Shown here: positions 44,996-53,957 of the stretch, piece after piece
Numbering within the stretch: the first letter of the stretch is position 1
Layout of the letters: each line of letters opens with the position of its first letter
DNA from: Sphingobacterium sp. FBM7-1
GTDB lineage: Bacteria > Bacteroidota > Bacteroidia > Sphingobacteriales > Sphingobacteriaceae
DNA: 64,000 nucleotides
Assembly (NCBI RefSeq): GCF_020687765.1
Contig: NZ_JAJEWJ010000003.1
Coordinates: forward strand, 62,001-126,000
Direction of reading: 5' to 3'
The notes under the pieces: model-generated
What the model was told of the DNA's origin: nothing
Database searches by the model: none
The model's input: only the letters and a program-made list of their open reading frames with translations
Position numbers and translations under genes: made by a program

Positions 44996-46885
44996 TTACA
45001 GATACTTGCTCAAGAAAGCCTCAACTTCCTGATAATAGTTTATAATATTCTCTTCATTTTTAAACCGTCTTCCCTCCTCTTCTCGGTATATATACTTGAT
45101 CGGCACATTATTGTTTTTCAATTTCTGAACAAATTGATTGGCATCCGTCAACGAACTAAACCTATCTCTTCCTCCCTGTGCAAACAGCACGGGAATCTTC
45201 ACCTTATCAGCATGAAAAACAGGCGAAATAGCTTTAAACATTTCGTATTCGGTGTTCGGGTTACCGATGATATTGTAAAATAAACGGACATATTGTTGAT
45301 GATGCGGCGGAATCTCCCTAAAATAGGTAAACAGGTTGGTATATCCCGACATCGCCACCGCACATTTATAGAACGAAGAGTTATAGGTCGCCGCATGCAA
45401 TGCCGCATAACCGCCAAACCCATTTCCCATAATGGCCACCCGATTTTTATCCACAATCCCTTGGTGTATCAACCACGTCACCCCATCAATCATGTCAGCC
45501 TGTATTTTACCGCCCCACTCTTTGAAACCCGCCGCCCAGAATTTCTTGCCGTAGCCTGCCGATCCCCTATAATTCAACTGAAACACCAGATAACCTCGGT
45601 TAGCCAGAAACTGTGCTTCCGCATCGAAATCCATCGCATCGCGCCGATGTGGCCCATCATGCACCAAGACCACTACCGGCAGCCCCTCGCGTTGGCCTGT
45701 TAGCGGATAGGTGAGATAACCGTGCAAAGTAAGCCCATCCCGACTCTGAAAACCTACCGCCTCTTTCGGGGATAAGGCCAGGTCAGCCAGTTTTGGATTG
45801 ATTTCTTCCAACAAAGTAGCCGCATCTCGTTCCGCATCATAATGATAAATTCCTCCTGCCCGCACATCGGTATATACCTTCACAATCCAATGCCGCATAG
45901 CTTTGTCCGTGTCGAGGACATCCACCGATTGGTTATCGAACTTAATCGATAACTGTTCGAAATAACGCTGCACCGTCTGGTTGAAGAAATGCCTTTTCAC
46001 CTTATTGATCGTATACTGGCTATAAATAAGTTCCTGCAGATCGTCGGCATATCCCGCCGCTTCCAGATCAACCTGCGGATTTTCGAACAGGATCCGCTCC
46101 TCTTCACCCGTCGACACATTATATTCCACTAAGGATAACTTATCCCGATTCAGATTAGACAGCGCATAGACATGCGTATGAGATCCCTTCACAAAACCCA
46201 GCGGCCGAATCGAAGTCTGGTAATCGGTATTTGCGATCTCTTGAAAAGGCATATGCTCTTCCGCTCTGTACAGGATACTCTCCTGCACGCTATCGTTCGT
46301 CATCGCCAGCCGCACCTTTCCATCCGGCGATGCATACCATTTCGAAATATTTCCCGGATTTCGCGTCAACAATTCAGGGGTCGTGCCGTCCACGAATATC
46401 TTGTACAGGTCAAAGGCAGTCGAATCCCGGTCGTTCAGTGTCGCCAATAAATAATTCCCGTGCAGCGCATGCGGCGCCAACCACCGTAAGCGGGCCATCT
46501 TCACCGGCAAAATAGCCGTTGTTTTTTCCGAATCGACCTGTATACTAAAGATACGCAAACTATCTTGCGGCGAATGGCTATTAGAAAATACAATTAAAGA
46601 ATCCGACGCCCAGAAGAAATACTGGACATTCATATCAGACTGATAAGTAAGTTGCTTTGATTTTTTTTTGTCCTGCAGATCCAGCACAAAGATATTTTTA
46701 CAATGGTCGTCTATTCCTAGATACGCTATTCGGCCACCATCGGGGGATATTTTGAAGTTACTCTTTTCCGGCTTTACAAAAAAATCTTCTACCGGGATCA
46801 ATTCCTTTGCACCTTGTTTATTCCCACAGGAAACGGAAGCCATACAAAAACACACCGCAAATACCCAAAGCAAACATCTAAACAT
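44996..46885 (-). CDS. S9-family peptidase homologue lacking catalytic Ser and His
   Basis: A 629-residue lipoprotein (FCMASVSCGNK). An N-terminal beta-propeller-like region (about 30-380; FKISPDGGRIAYLG, KWYASPDGKVRLAM) is followed by an alpha/beta-hydrolase domain (about 390-629; GLTLHGYLTYPL, PVVVLVHDGPHRRD, QLNYRGSAGYGKKFW, PVLFAQGGRDRFSS). The fold is that of S9C acyl-aminoacyl peptidases, but the nucleophile elbow reads MGNGFGGYAA, with Gly489 (codon GGG) where Ser is expected, and the late motif reads EGRRF, with Arg606 in place of the His of EGHxF. The Asp is kept. It is thus probably a non-catalytic binding protein. The operon with the kinase suggests a sensing role. Confidence 0.88.
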   Translation of the reverse strand: MFRCLLWVFAVCFCMASVSCGNKQGAKELIPVEDFFVKPEKSNFKISPDGGRIAYLGIDDHCKNIFVLDLQDKKKSKQLTYQSDMNVQYFFWASDSLIVFSNSHSPQDSLRIFSIQVDSEKTTAILPVKMARLRWLAPHALHGNYLLATLNDRDSTAFDLYKIFVDGTTPELLTRNPGNISKWYASPDGKVRLAMTNDSVQESILYRAEEHMPFQEIANTDYQTSIRPLGFVKGSHTHVYALSNLNRDKLSLVEYNVSTGEEERILFENPQVDLEAAGYADDLQELIYSQYTINKVKRHFFNQTVQRYFEQLSIKFDNQSVDVLDTDKAMRHWIVKVYTDVRAGGIYHYDAERDAATLLEEINPKLADLALSPKEAVGFQSRDGLTLHGYLTYPLTGQREGLPVVVLVHDGPHRRDAMDFDAEAQFLANRGYLVFQLNYRGSAGYGKKFWAAGFKEWGGKIQADMIDGVTWLIHQGIVDKNRVAIMGNGFGGYAALHAATYNSSFYKCAVAMSGYTNLFTYFREIPPHHQQYVRLFYNIIGNPNTEYEMFKAISPVFHADKVKIPVLFAQGGRDRFSSLTDANQFVQKLKNNNVPIKYIYREEEGRRFKNEENIINYYQEVEAFLSKYL

Positions 46886-46984
46886 ATTCCAATCCTATTG
46901 AATTCAAATATTACTATTTTTTGATAAAATATCGTATATGCAACCTTATTTTTACAAGGTCATCGCTATTTCGCAGTTGATTCC

Positions 46985-46992
46985 TATCTTTG
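46985..46992 (+). promoter_or_regulatory. Candidate -7 element very close to the DUF4286 start
   Basis: TATCTTTG matches TAnnTTTG exactly but ends 3 nt before the ATG at 46996, so a transcript would have almost no leader. No -33 TTG at the usual spacing. Confidence 0.35.
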
Positions 46993-46995
46993 CGC

Positions 46996-47286
46996 ATGAT
47001 CTTATATAACGTATCTATCATTGTTGAAGAAAACAACCACCTTTCGGTTCTGGAATGGCTCAAATCCCATTTGCGTGCAAGCAGCCATGAAACGGTTTTG
47101 TTAAAAATGTTGGACTCTCCACACGAAGGACACACGTATTGCGTACAATATCAAGCCGCAGACCGCGACCTTATCGCCAAATTTCAGGAAGAAGTAGTGA
47201 CCGAATTACAGCACTATCTCACGAACAATCACGCTGAAAAAGCTTTTATTTTTGAAAGCCAAATGCAGCACCTATCGTTAACCTAA
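46996..47286 (+). CDS. DUF4286 family protein
   Basis: A 96-residue protein from the ATG at 46996 (MILYNVSIIVEENNHLSVLEWL). An in-frame TTG two codons earlier is less likely. DUF4286 is a small alpha/beta domain found across Bacteroidota; its function is not known. No catalytic motif is seen. It stands divergent from the S9-like gene and converges on the small CxxC membrane protein. Confidence 0.82.
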   Translation: MILYNVSIIVEENNHLSVLEWLKSHLRASSHETVLLKMLDSPHEGHTYCVQYQAADRDLIAKFQEEVVTELQHYLTNNHAEKAFIFESQMQHLSLT

Positions 47287-47295
47287 CGGTTTCCG

Positions 47296-47571
47296 TTAGA
47301 TTTGCTCGCTGAAGGGGGAAACTTTTTGCGATTTATTTTTACGGTATTTTTTATACCATAATATGCCAATCCCTATAGCAATCAAATAGGGAATCGCCAG
47401 CAAAAAAAGGATACCGTCATTGAGCCCTTTTCCTTGCGTATTCCCGTGGGCAGCACTGTTTTCCGCATTTAAGGAACACATCGCGCATTGCGCCGATACC
47501 TCCGTAAAACATAAGATACCTAGCACGGCGACTATCGCTACCACTAGAAGAGGTGTCCGTTTCGAAATCAT
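47296..47571 (-). CDS. Small conserved CxxC membrane protein
   Basis: A 91-residue protein with an N-terminal signal or anchor helix (LLVVAIVAVLGILCF), then SAQCAMCSLNAENSAAHGNTQGKGLNDGILFLLAIPYLIAIGIGILWYKK. The QCAMC pair would face the periplasm and the second helix anchors it. Closely similar small proteins are common in Sphingobacteriaceae and relatives; no function is known to me. Haem or copper binding is possible from the CxxC only. The ATG at 47571 is preferred to a TTG two codons upstream. Confidence 0.75.
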   Translation of the reverse strand: MISKRTPLLVVAIVAVLGILCFTEVSAQCAMCSLNAENSAAHGNTQGKGLNDGILFLLAIPYLIAIGIGILWYKKYRKNKSQKVSPFSEQI

Positions 47572-47615
47572 GCACAAAATTACTTATTTATTTTTGGATT
47601 GCGTAATCCCCGGCC

Positions 47616-49061
47616 TTAGCTCCCGGCTAGACCAAAATTGATGTATTTCACTTCTAGGTATTCCTCCAAACCAACGCGCCCGCCTTCCCGGCCTATACCC
47701 GACTCTTTGATACCTCCAAAGGGTGCACCAGCAAAAGAAATCCGGCCTTCGTTCACGCCTACCATGCCCGCTTCTATGGCCTCCGCCACTCGCCAGCAAC
47801 GCCGAACATCATTACTATAAAAATACGCAACCAGCCCAAATTCCGTATCGTTGGCCATCCGGATAGCCTCCTCTTCGGTCTTAAACCGAAACAACGAAGC
47901 TACCGGACCAAAAGTTTCTTCTCGAGCGATCAATGCATCCGCCGGCACATCCGCCAACACGGTCGGTTCATAATACAGATCCTTGATTACCTTTCCACCA
48001 GTCAGCACTCGTGCCCCTTTATCCACCGCATCTGCAATATGCTTTTCCACCTTATCACGTCCTTTTCTATTGATCAACGGACCGATCTGCACCCCATCGT
48101 CGAGGCCGTTCCCCACCTTCAAGGAGGCGACCGCTGTCGTCAACCGCGATGCAAATGCATCAAAAACAACATCGGCTACCAAGAACCGGTTTACCGCCAC
48201 ACAAGTTTGCCCTGCATTCCGGAACTTAGCAAACATCGCCCCCTCCACTGCCGCGTCCAAATCCGCATCCTCAAACACGATAAAAGGCGCATTACCCCCC
48301 AATTCCAACGATAGCTTTTTCACTTGAGTTGCGGACTGTTTCATCAACAGCTTCCCGACCGCTGTCGATCCTGTAAACGACAACTTCCTGATCAAGGGAT
48401 GCGTACTTAGCTCATACCCCATCGCGGACGCATCCGTGCCCGTAACAACGTGAAACACCCCGACCGGCCAGCCCGCTCTTTCAGCGAGTATAGCAAGCGC
48501 TAATGATGTCAGTGGTGTCTGCGAGGCGGGGCGGAGTATCACCGGACAACCCGCGGCAATAGCAGGGGCTACTTTCCTGGTCACCATAGCCAACGGAAAG
48601 TTCCACGGCGCTATAGCCGCTACCACACCGACCCCCTGCTTGATCGTCACGATACGGTTCGCCTGCGTGGCAGCCGGCACCGTCTCTCCGTAAGCACGTT
48701 TGCTCTCTTCTGCGAACCATAGCACAAACGAAGCCCCATAATCCACTTCTCCCAAACTATCCGTCAACGACTTTCCCGATTCCAACGTAATAATCTCCGC
48801 CAGCTCCCGCTTATGGGCAAGCATAAGTTTATACCAGTCTTCCAACATTTCCGCACGTTCCGCAACATCGCTCTTCTTAAAAGACACCCAGCTGTGATGC
48901 GCTGCTTCCACCGCCTCCCGAACCTGGGGTATCGTTAAATTAGCGACCTTTTGCACCACGCCACCCGTCGCAGGATTGACCACATCAAACGTTTCCGTCC
49001 CACTTATCCACTGACCATTTATAAAAGCCTTTCCCGTTATCAATTCTTTAGTACACATCAT
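47616..49061 (-). CDS. NAD(P)-dependent succinate-semialdehyde dehydrogenase-like
   Basis: A 481-residue aldehyde dehydrogenase with the cofactor-binding PWNFPLAMVTRKVAPAIAAG, FTGSTAVGKLL, catalytic Glu in LELGGNAPFIVF and Cys in NAGQTCVAVNR, and the C-terminal GGIKESGIGREGG. Closest by pattern to GabD-type enzymes (succinate semialdehyde to succinate), but glutarate-semialdehyde or other short aldehydes are possible. It stands alone, with about 90 nt to the next gene and no clear promoter. Confidence 0.9.
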   Translation of the reverse strand: MMCTKELITGKAFINGQWISGTETFDVVNPATGGVVQKVANLTIPQVREAVEAAHHSWVSFKKSDVAERAEMLEDWYKLMLAHKRELAEIITLESGKSLTDSLGEVDYGASFVLWFAEESKRAYGETVPAATQANRIVTIKQGVGVVAAIAPWNFPLAMVTRKVAPAIAAGCPVILRPASQTPLTSLALAILAERAGWPVGVFHVVTGTDASAMGYELSTHPLIRKLSFTGSTAVGKLLMKQSATQVKKLSLELGGNAPFIVFEDADLDAAVEGAMFAKFRNAGQTCVAVNRFLVADVVFDAFASRLTTAVASLKVGNGLDDGVQIGPLINRKGRDKVEKHIADAVDKGARVLTGGKVIKDLYYEPTVLADVPADALIAREETFGPVASLFRFKTEEEAIRMANDTEFGLVAYFYSNDVRRCWRVAEAIEAGMVGVNEGRISFAGAPFGGIKESGIGREGGRVGLEEYLEVKYINFGLAGS

Positions 49062-49151
49062 ATGAGTAGATTTTGATCCGTTTCTATTAAAACCCGAGGA
49101 TGGCGTGATTTGTTTAAAACAAATCCAACCGAATAGGCACCGGACGATTGA

Positions 49152-49847
49152 TTAGCGTTTCAGCAGCGCATTAAACCGCTCCCAAAAACCATCTATAGGC
49201 AATGTAGCAGTCAGCGTCAGCCCTTCATTCTTTATAGGGTGGGTAAATTCGAGCGAACGCGCGTGCAGACAGATGGTCCGGCGCAAACTCCCCCGCGGAT
49301 AACCATACTTATTATCTCCCACAATCGGACAACCCATATACGCCAACTGTGCCCGAATCTGGTGTGTACGCCCCGTTACAGGCGACACCTTCAACAAATA
49401 ATATCCGTCCAAGATGCCCAGAATCTCATAATCCAGCTGTGCAAAACTCCCCCCTTTCACCTCGCGATCATACGCTTTGGTAATCATCTTCTTGCGGTCA
49501 CGCAGCAACCAGTTCTGCAAAGTATCCCGCTCCTTTGGCGGGCGGTTGCGCACGACAGCTAAATATGTCTTGGCTACTTTTCGGTCATGAAACAAGCGGT
49601 TCATCCGATCCAGCCCCTTGCTGGTCTTCGCAAAAAGAATCATTCCACTGACCGGTCGGTCCAACCGATGGATAACCCCCACAAAAGCACCATTAGGTTT
49701 CTGATATTTAGCCGTCAGATAAGTATTGACCATATCTTCCAATGATCTATCTCCCGTATCGTCAACCTGCACAATATCCCCCGCACGCTTGTTTATGGCA
49801 ATATAGTGGTTGTCCTCGTAGATGACATCCTTATCCGTTATATCCAT
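49152..49847 (-). CDS. RluA-family pseudouridine synthase
   Basis: A 231-residue enzyme with the RluA active-site motif VIHRLDRPVSGMILFAKT (catalytic Asp) and VSPVTGRTHQIRAQLAYMG and NKYGYP. No S4 domain. It makes pseudouridine in rRNA or tRNA; the exact position cannot be told. Starts 9 nt after the MlaD-like stop. Confidence 0.92.
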   Translation of the reverse strand: MDITDKDVIYEDNHYIAINKRAGDIVQVDDTGDRSLEDMVNTYLTAKYQKPNGAFVGVIHRLDRPVSGMILFAKTSKGLDRMNRLFHDRKVAKTYLAVVRNRPPKERDTLQNWLLRDRKKMITKAYDREVKGGSFAQLDYEILGILDGYYLLKVSPVTGRTHQIRAQLAYMGCPIVGDNKYGYPRGSLRRTICLHARSLEFTHPIKNEGLTLTATLPIDGFWERFNALLKR

Positions 49848-49856
49848 CCGAAATGA

Positions 49857-50852
49857 TTATTCTGCCGCTGCTTCTGCTGCCGCTTTTTCTTGTTCCTTCT
49901 GCTGTTTTCTGAAATAACCTCTGAACAGGAAGTTACTTTGTAAAGCTTTCATATTCTCATCCAGCTTTTCCGTACTTCCGTTCAGATTACGCAAAATCTG
50001 GCGAATTTCTTCCGCAGCCTCCGGATCGTTGGTCAATACCCCGATCGCATTATCTTTGTCATTTAAGCGTGCAGAGGTCGCGTTCAAATTATCCATAAGC
50101 GCCGAAGCAGAGGTCGTCACGCCCTGTAGTTGGGCTGCAGACTCCCGCAAGCTGGCAAACACAGCGGTATCCGTCGTCAAGTCGTGAATTAACCCTTGAT
50201 TACTGTTTAGCTTGTTCATCAATACCGCTAAATTTCCCGAAGCCTTATGCACATCCGTCATCACCTTATTCAACGAGCTGACTGAATTTTTTAACGAAAG
50301 CGCAATGGTAGAGTCCGTCATCAAAGCACCCACGGCGCCTTTACCTTCTACCATCTGTTGCGAGAGTATCGCAAAGTTCTTTGTGATTTCCACCAAGTTT
50401 TCGTTATTCGTCTGCAAAGTTGCAAACATGGCATCCGTGTCTGTACCCGCTACCGACTTGATAACATGCCCGTCCTGTATTGGTGGCGCCTGATCCGACC
50501 CCCCTACCAAGTTCACGATGGCGTTGCCGATCAGTCCATCGGAACCCAACTTCGCCACAATATCCTCTCGGATAAACTGACTTGATTTTTCTTCAATATG
50601 CATCACCACCTTCACGTCGTCAATACTTTGGAAGGTTATTTCTTTAACAATCCCCACTTTCACACCCGAAAACCAGACATTATTACCCACCTTCAAACCT
50701 TTCACATCATGAAAATAGGTGGTCACTACCAAATTCTTACTAAATTTATTTTGTTGCGTACCCAACACCAGAATACCAGCTACCAAAATAATCAAACCAA
50801 TCAGGACAAATAATCCAACCGTAAGCGATCGCTTCCTTTCGTTTGTACTCAT
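49857..50852 (-). CDS. MlaD-like MCE-domain lipid-transfer protein
   Basis: A 331-residue protein with one N-terminal membrane helix (about 10-30), an MCE domain (about 38-120: VTTYFHDVKGLKVGNNVWFSGVKVGIVKEI) and a long helical C-terminal region (about 135-310) ending in an Ala/Glu-rich tail. The MCE ring carries phospholipids between the membranes with the MlaE permease and MlaF ATPase encoded just upstream. Gap to mlaF is 6 nt. Confidence 0.92.
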   Translation of the reverse strand: MSTNERKRSLTVGLFVLIGLIILVAGILVLGTQQNKFSKNLVVTTYFHDVKGLKVGNNVWFSGVKVGIVKEITFQSIDDVKVVMHIEEKSSQFIREDIVAKLGSDGLIGNAIVNLVGGSDQAPPIQDGHVIKSVAGTDTDAMFATLQTNNENLVEITKNFAILSQQMVEGKGAVGALMTDSTIALSLKNSVSSLNKVMTDVHKASGNLAVLMNKLNSNQGLIHDLTTDTAVFASLRESAAQLQGVTTSASALMDNLNATSARLNDKDNAIGVLTNDPEAAEEIRQILRNLNGSTEKLDENMKALQSNFLFRGYFRKQQKEQEKAAAEAAAE

Positions 50853-50858
50853 ATATCT

Positions 50859-51632
50859 TTAAACAATAAAATTATAATCATAAAAAGGTTTCACCCGTTC
50901 ATCCTCCGTATCAAAAATCTCCTCGAACGTACCCTGTCTTTCGAATTTACCATCCAACAGCATCACGATCCTGTCCCCGACCATTTTTGCACAGGCTAGA
51001 TCATGCGTAATAATGATGGATGAAGTTTGGTATTGCTCCTGTACCTGATTGATCAGCGAATTGATTTCTAAACAAGTCAATGGATCCAATCCGGCAGTAG
51101 GCTCATCATATAACATAATATCCGGCCGCAAAATCAACGTACGTGCAATACCGATACGCTTCCGTTGTCCGCCTGATAGCTCAGACGGCATCTGATTAAT
51201 TGCCTGTGCTAAACCCACACCTTCTAACACTTCTTCCACTTCTTTATTGATTTCGGCCCGCGTCAGGTTACGTTTGTTTCTAACCAACGGAAACTCCAGA
51301 TTTTCCCGCACCGTCATACTATCATATAAGGCGCTATTCTGAAAAGAAAACCCAATACGTTGGCGTAAGGTACGCAAGGCACGTTCGTCCAGCTCATTTA
51401 CCACCTCGTTCAGCACATGGACACTTCCTTGGTCCGGCTTCAACAAACCTGATATCAGCTTAATCAACACCGATTTTCCAGTTCCAGAACGCCCTAATAC
51501 TACCAGGTTTTCCCCATTGAACAGCTGGAGGTTTACATTCCGCAACACATGGAGGTCACCAAATGATTTACTTACTCCATCTACATGGATAACTACCTCG
51601 TCCCGCTTAATATGTACCTTCTTTTTTTCCAT
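50859..51632 (-). CDS. MlaF-like ABC ATPase
   Basis: A 257-residue ATPase: Walker A VLGRSGTGKSVLIKLI, LSGGQRKRIGIARTL signature, LYDEPTAGLDPLT and switch His in IIITHDLACA. The GRSGTGKS form and length are typical of MlaF. Drives lipid transfer with MlaE and MlaD. Starts 6 nt after mlaE. Confidence 0.94.
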   Translation of the reverse strand: MEKKKVHIKRDEVVIHVDGVSKSFGDLHVLRNVNLQLFNGENLVVLGRSGTGKSVLIKLISGLLKPDQGSVHVLNEVVNELDERALRTLRQRIGFSFQNSALYDSMTVRENLEFPLVRNKRNLTRAEINKEVEEVLEGVGLAQAINQMPSELSGGQRKRIGIARTLILRPDIMLYDEPTAGLDPLTCLEINSLINQVQEQYQTSSIIITHDLACAKMVGDRIVMLLDGKFERQGTFEEIFDTEDERVKPFYDYNFIV

Positions 51633-51638
51633 ATCCGT

Positions 51639-52397
51639 TTAGCCGATGAGAGAAAGCAATTGAACAATGAGCAATTCTTCAATAAAAACAAGGAACATAG
51701 ACGATACCACCGCCGCATTGGCCGCTTTACCCACACCCTCCGTGCCTTTAGAAGAATAATATCCTACATACGTACTCGCAAATCCGATCGTAAAGCCAAA
51801 CACCACTGCCCGGAGCACCATCGCAAAAATATCTTTTGCCGCAATGGCTTCAAACACCTGCGTAAAAAATGCTAAAATGCTAATATCGTCTTTCGCTGAT
51901 ATACTGAGGTATCCGCCCAACAGCCCAATACCAGCCACATAAAAACACAACACCGGAATCATCGTTGTCGTAGCGATAATACGAGTAGAGATTAAAAATT
52001 TTGTAGGATTTGTGCCCGAGACCTCCATCGCATCGATCTGCTCGGTTACATTCATGGAGCTCAGTTCCGCACCAATCTGCGAACCCACTTTTCCAGAGGC
52101 GATCAGTGCCGTCACCAAGGGAGCCAGCGCCCGCACAATCGCGATCGATATTAATGCCGGCAACCAAGATGTCGCACCAAATTCCTCCAAAGAAGGGCGA
52201 GACTGTTTGGTAAACACAAAGCCCACGATAAATCCGGTCAAACTGATTAATGGGAACGATTTCCATCCGATCTCATAACACTGTCGGATAATCTCTTTAA
52301 ATTCATAAGGAGGAGAGACCGCTTCCCGTAGGAAACTCATCATGAAGCGATGAATTCTGGCGAACTCGATAAGTAGTTTTTCTATTTTACTTCCCAT
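51639..52397 (-). CDS. MlaE-like ABC permease
   Basis: A 252-residue MlaE permease with five to six helices and the family core SIAIVRALAPLVTALIASGKVGSQIGAELSSMNVTEQIDAMEV-like region (IGAELGTM..EQIDAL motif) and ISTRIIATTTMIPVLCFY. First gene of the Mla-RluA operon. Its promoter lies in the divergent gap with the DUF6600-like gene (52398-52551), where no clear element was seen. Confidence 0.94.
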   Translation of the reverse strand: MGSKIEKLLIEFARIHRFMMSFLREAVSPPYEFKEIIRQCYEIGWKSFPLISLTGFIVGFVFTKQSRPSLEEFGATSWLPALISIAIVRALAPLVTALIASGKVGSQIGAELSSMNVTEQIDAMEVSGTNPTKFLISTRIIATTTMIPVLCFYVAGIGLLGGYLSISAKDDISILAFFTQVFEAIAAKDIFAMVLRAVVFGFTIGFASTYVGYYSSKGTEGVGKAANAAVVSSMFLVFIEELLIVQLLSLIG

Positions 52398-52551
52398 TCC
52401 AAAAAATCATCCGACAAATGTACAAACTTTTATTTTTAGTAAAAAGCTACATTCCATAAGCGCTTACCCATGCCTCATTAAACCTTTGGTCTTCGTATAC
52501 AGTCATAACAATAAAGTAACGAAGAAGGTTTTACGATTAAAGACGAAGAAC

Positions 52552-53886
52552 ATGAAAAGCACGAAAACCCACACCCTGTTGATAGCACTATTCGCATTTG
52601 TATGTAGTGTCTTCGCCCATAAACAAGTGTTTGCGCAACCGCAAGTCGCTGTTTCCTTTGATTTATTTTATAACGAATTATCTCCCTACGGACATTGGGA
52701 TCGCCATGACAGTTACGGCGACATCTGGTTTCCGCGGGCAGAAGCGAATTTCCGTCCCTACGGTACCAACGGCTATTGGGCCATGACAGAATATGGCAAT
52801 ACATGGGTATCCGAATACGACTGGGGCTGGGCGCCGTTCCATTACGGTCGATGGGTATACACCAACCATCGCGGCTGGGGATGGATTCCCGGTTACGAGT
52901 GGGGACCCGCATGGGTAGACTGGCGGAGTGGTGGCGGCTATTACGGCTGGGCCCCGATGGCTCCCGCAGTAGGCCTAACGGTTTCCGTTGGCCTGCCCAT
53001 TAACCTGTGGGTCTTTTTACCGACGCGTCGTATATACGACCGGCATATCCACAGGCATTGGAGCCACGGTCACCGCAACATCTACAACCGGACCACGATC
53101 ATTAATAACACCTATATCGTGAACAACAATCGCTATTATGGCGGGCCGGCTCGTCGCGATATCGAGCGCCACATCGGCCGCCGTGTCGCTGTCCGTAACA
53201 TCCGGACGACCGATCGCCCGGGACGTTCAAAAGTAGACAACCGCTCGGTATCCATTTACCGTCCGGATAGAGCAGCAAACACACGCAGCAATCAAAAAGC
53301 AACGCGCGTCACCGAGGCAAACCGTCGTCCGAGTGCGACAACCAACCGCGCGAACAACAGCAGGCCAGAGCGTTATATTGGAAATAACCCCAGCCGCGCG
53401 AACGAAAGTCGGGCTACACGGAACAACACAACGCCGAACCGGACGCAAAATCAGCGTGCGACACCGAATAACGGCAATCGTCCGAACACCGGTAACCGCG
53501 AAGCCAGAGCGACGCAACGCAATCAGCGTGCTACGCAACCACGGAGCCCGCAATCGAGTAGCCGAACTGCACAACAACGCAGTGAGGCAAACCGTCGACC
53601 AGCTGCGCAACCGCAGCAAAATAATCGCGGTAATGTACAGCGTACAGCGCCGAGCCGTTCGCAGTCACCTGCCCGCAGCAGTCGACCGGCGCGCCAGAGC
53701 GCACCGACAGGCAATGTGTATCAAACCAGCCAACGGAGCAGCTCGCCCGCACGGGTCAACCAGTCGCGCAGCAACACCTCCAATAGTTCACGTGTACAGC
53801 GCAGTAGTAGCTCTTCCCGCAGTAGCGGAACAGCGTCGCGCAGCGGAAACAACAATCGTTCATCGTCAGCACGCGGCAGTAGATAA
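52552..53886 (+). CDS. DUF6600-like exported protein with basic low-complexity tail
   Basis: A 444-residue protein from the ATG at 52552 with a signal peptide (ending HKQVFAQ). Residues about 30-165 are Trp/Tyr/Gly rich (YGHWDRHDSYGDIWFP, GWGWIPGYEWGPAWVDWR, YYGWAPMAP), as in DUF6600 domains. From about 200 onward it is a low-complexity stretch of Arg, Asn, Ser, Thr, Gln, Pro and Ala with almost no acidic residues, strongly basic. Function unknown; the tail could bind acidic polymers at the envelope. A terminator follows. Confidence 0.75.
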   Translation: MKSTKTHTLLIALFAFVCSVFAHKQVFAQPQVAVSFDLFYNELSPYGHWDRHDSYGDIWFPRAEANFRPYGTNGYWAMTEYGNTWVSEYDWGWAPFHYGRWVYTNHRGWGWIPGYEWGPAWVDWRSGGGYYGWAPMAPAVGLTVSVGLPINLWVFLPTRRIYDRHIHRHWSHGHRNIYNRTTIINNTYIVNNNRYYGGPARRDIERHIGRRVAVRNIRTTDRPGRSKVDNRSVSIYRPDRAANTRSNQKATRVTEANRRPSATTNRANNSRPERYIGNNPSRANESRATRNNTTPNRTQNQRATPNNGNRPNTGNREARATQRNQRATQPRSPQSSSRTAQQRSEANRRPAAQPQQNNRGNVQRTAPSRSQSPARSSRPARQSAPTGNVYQTSQRSSSPARVNQSRSNTSNSSRVQRSSSSSRSSGTASRSGNNNRSSSARGSR

Positions 53887-53917
53887 GCTAAAGAATTTCT
53901 ATTTATATTGAAGCAAC

Positions 53918-53953
53918 GCCTCCTGTTTCCTTTCGTGAAACAGGAGGCTTCTT
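53918..53953. terminator. Strong bidirectional terminator
   Basis: A perfect 12-bp stem, GCCTCCTGTTTC (53918-53929) with GAAACAGGAGGC (53937-53948), then TTCTTTTT. It lies between converging genes. Confidence 0.9.
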
Positions 53954-53957
53954 TTTG

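Noticed and set aside
53333..53911. 192-codon open frame in another frame of the DUF6600-like gene
   Set aside because: The low-complexity CG-rich tail keeps alternative frames open; no start context or domain supports it.
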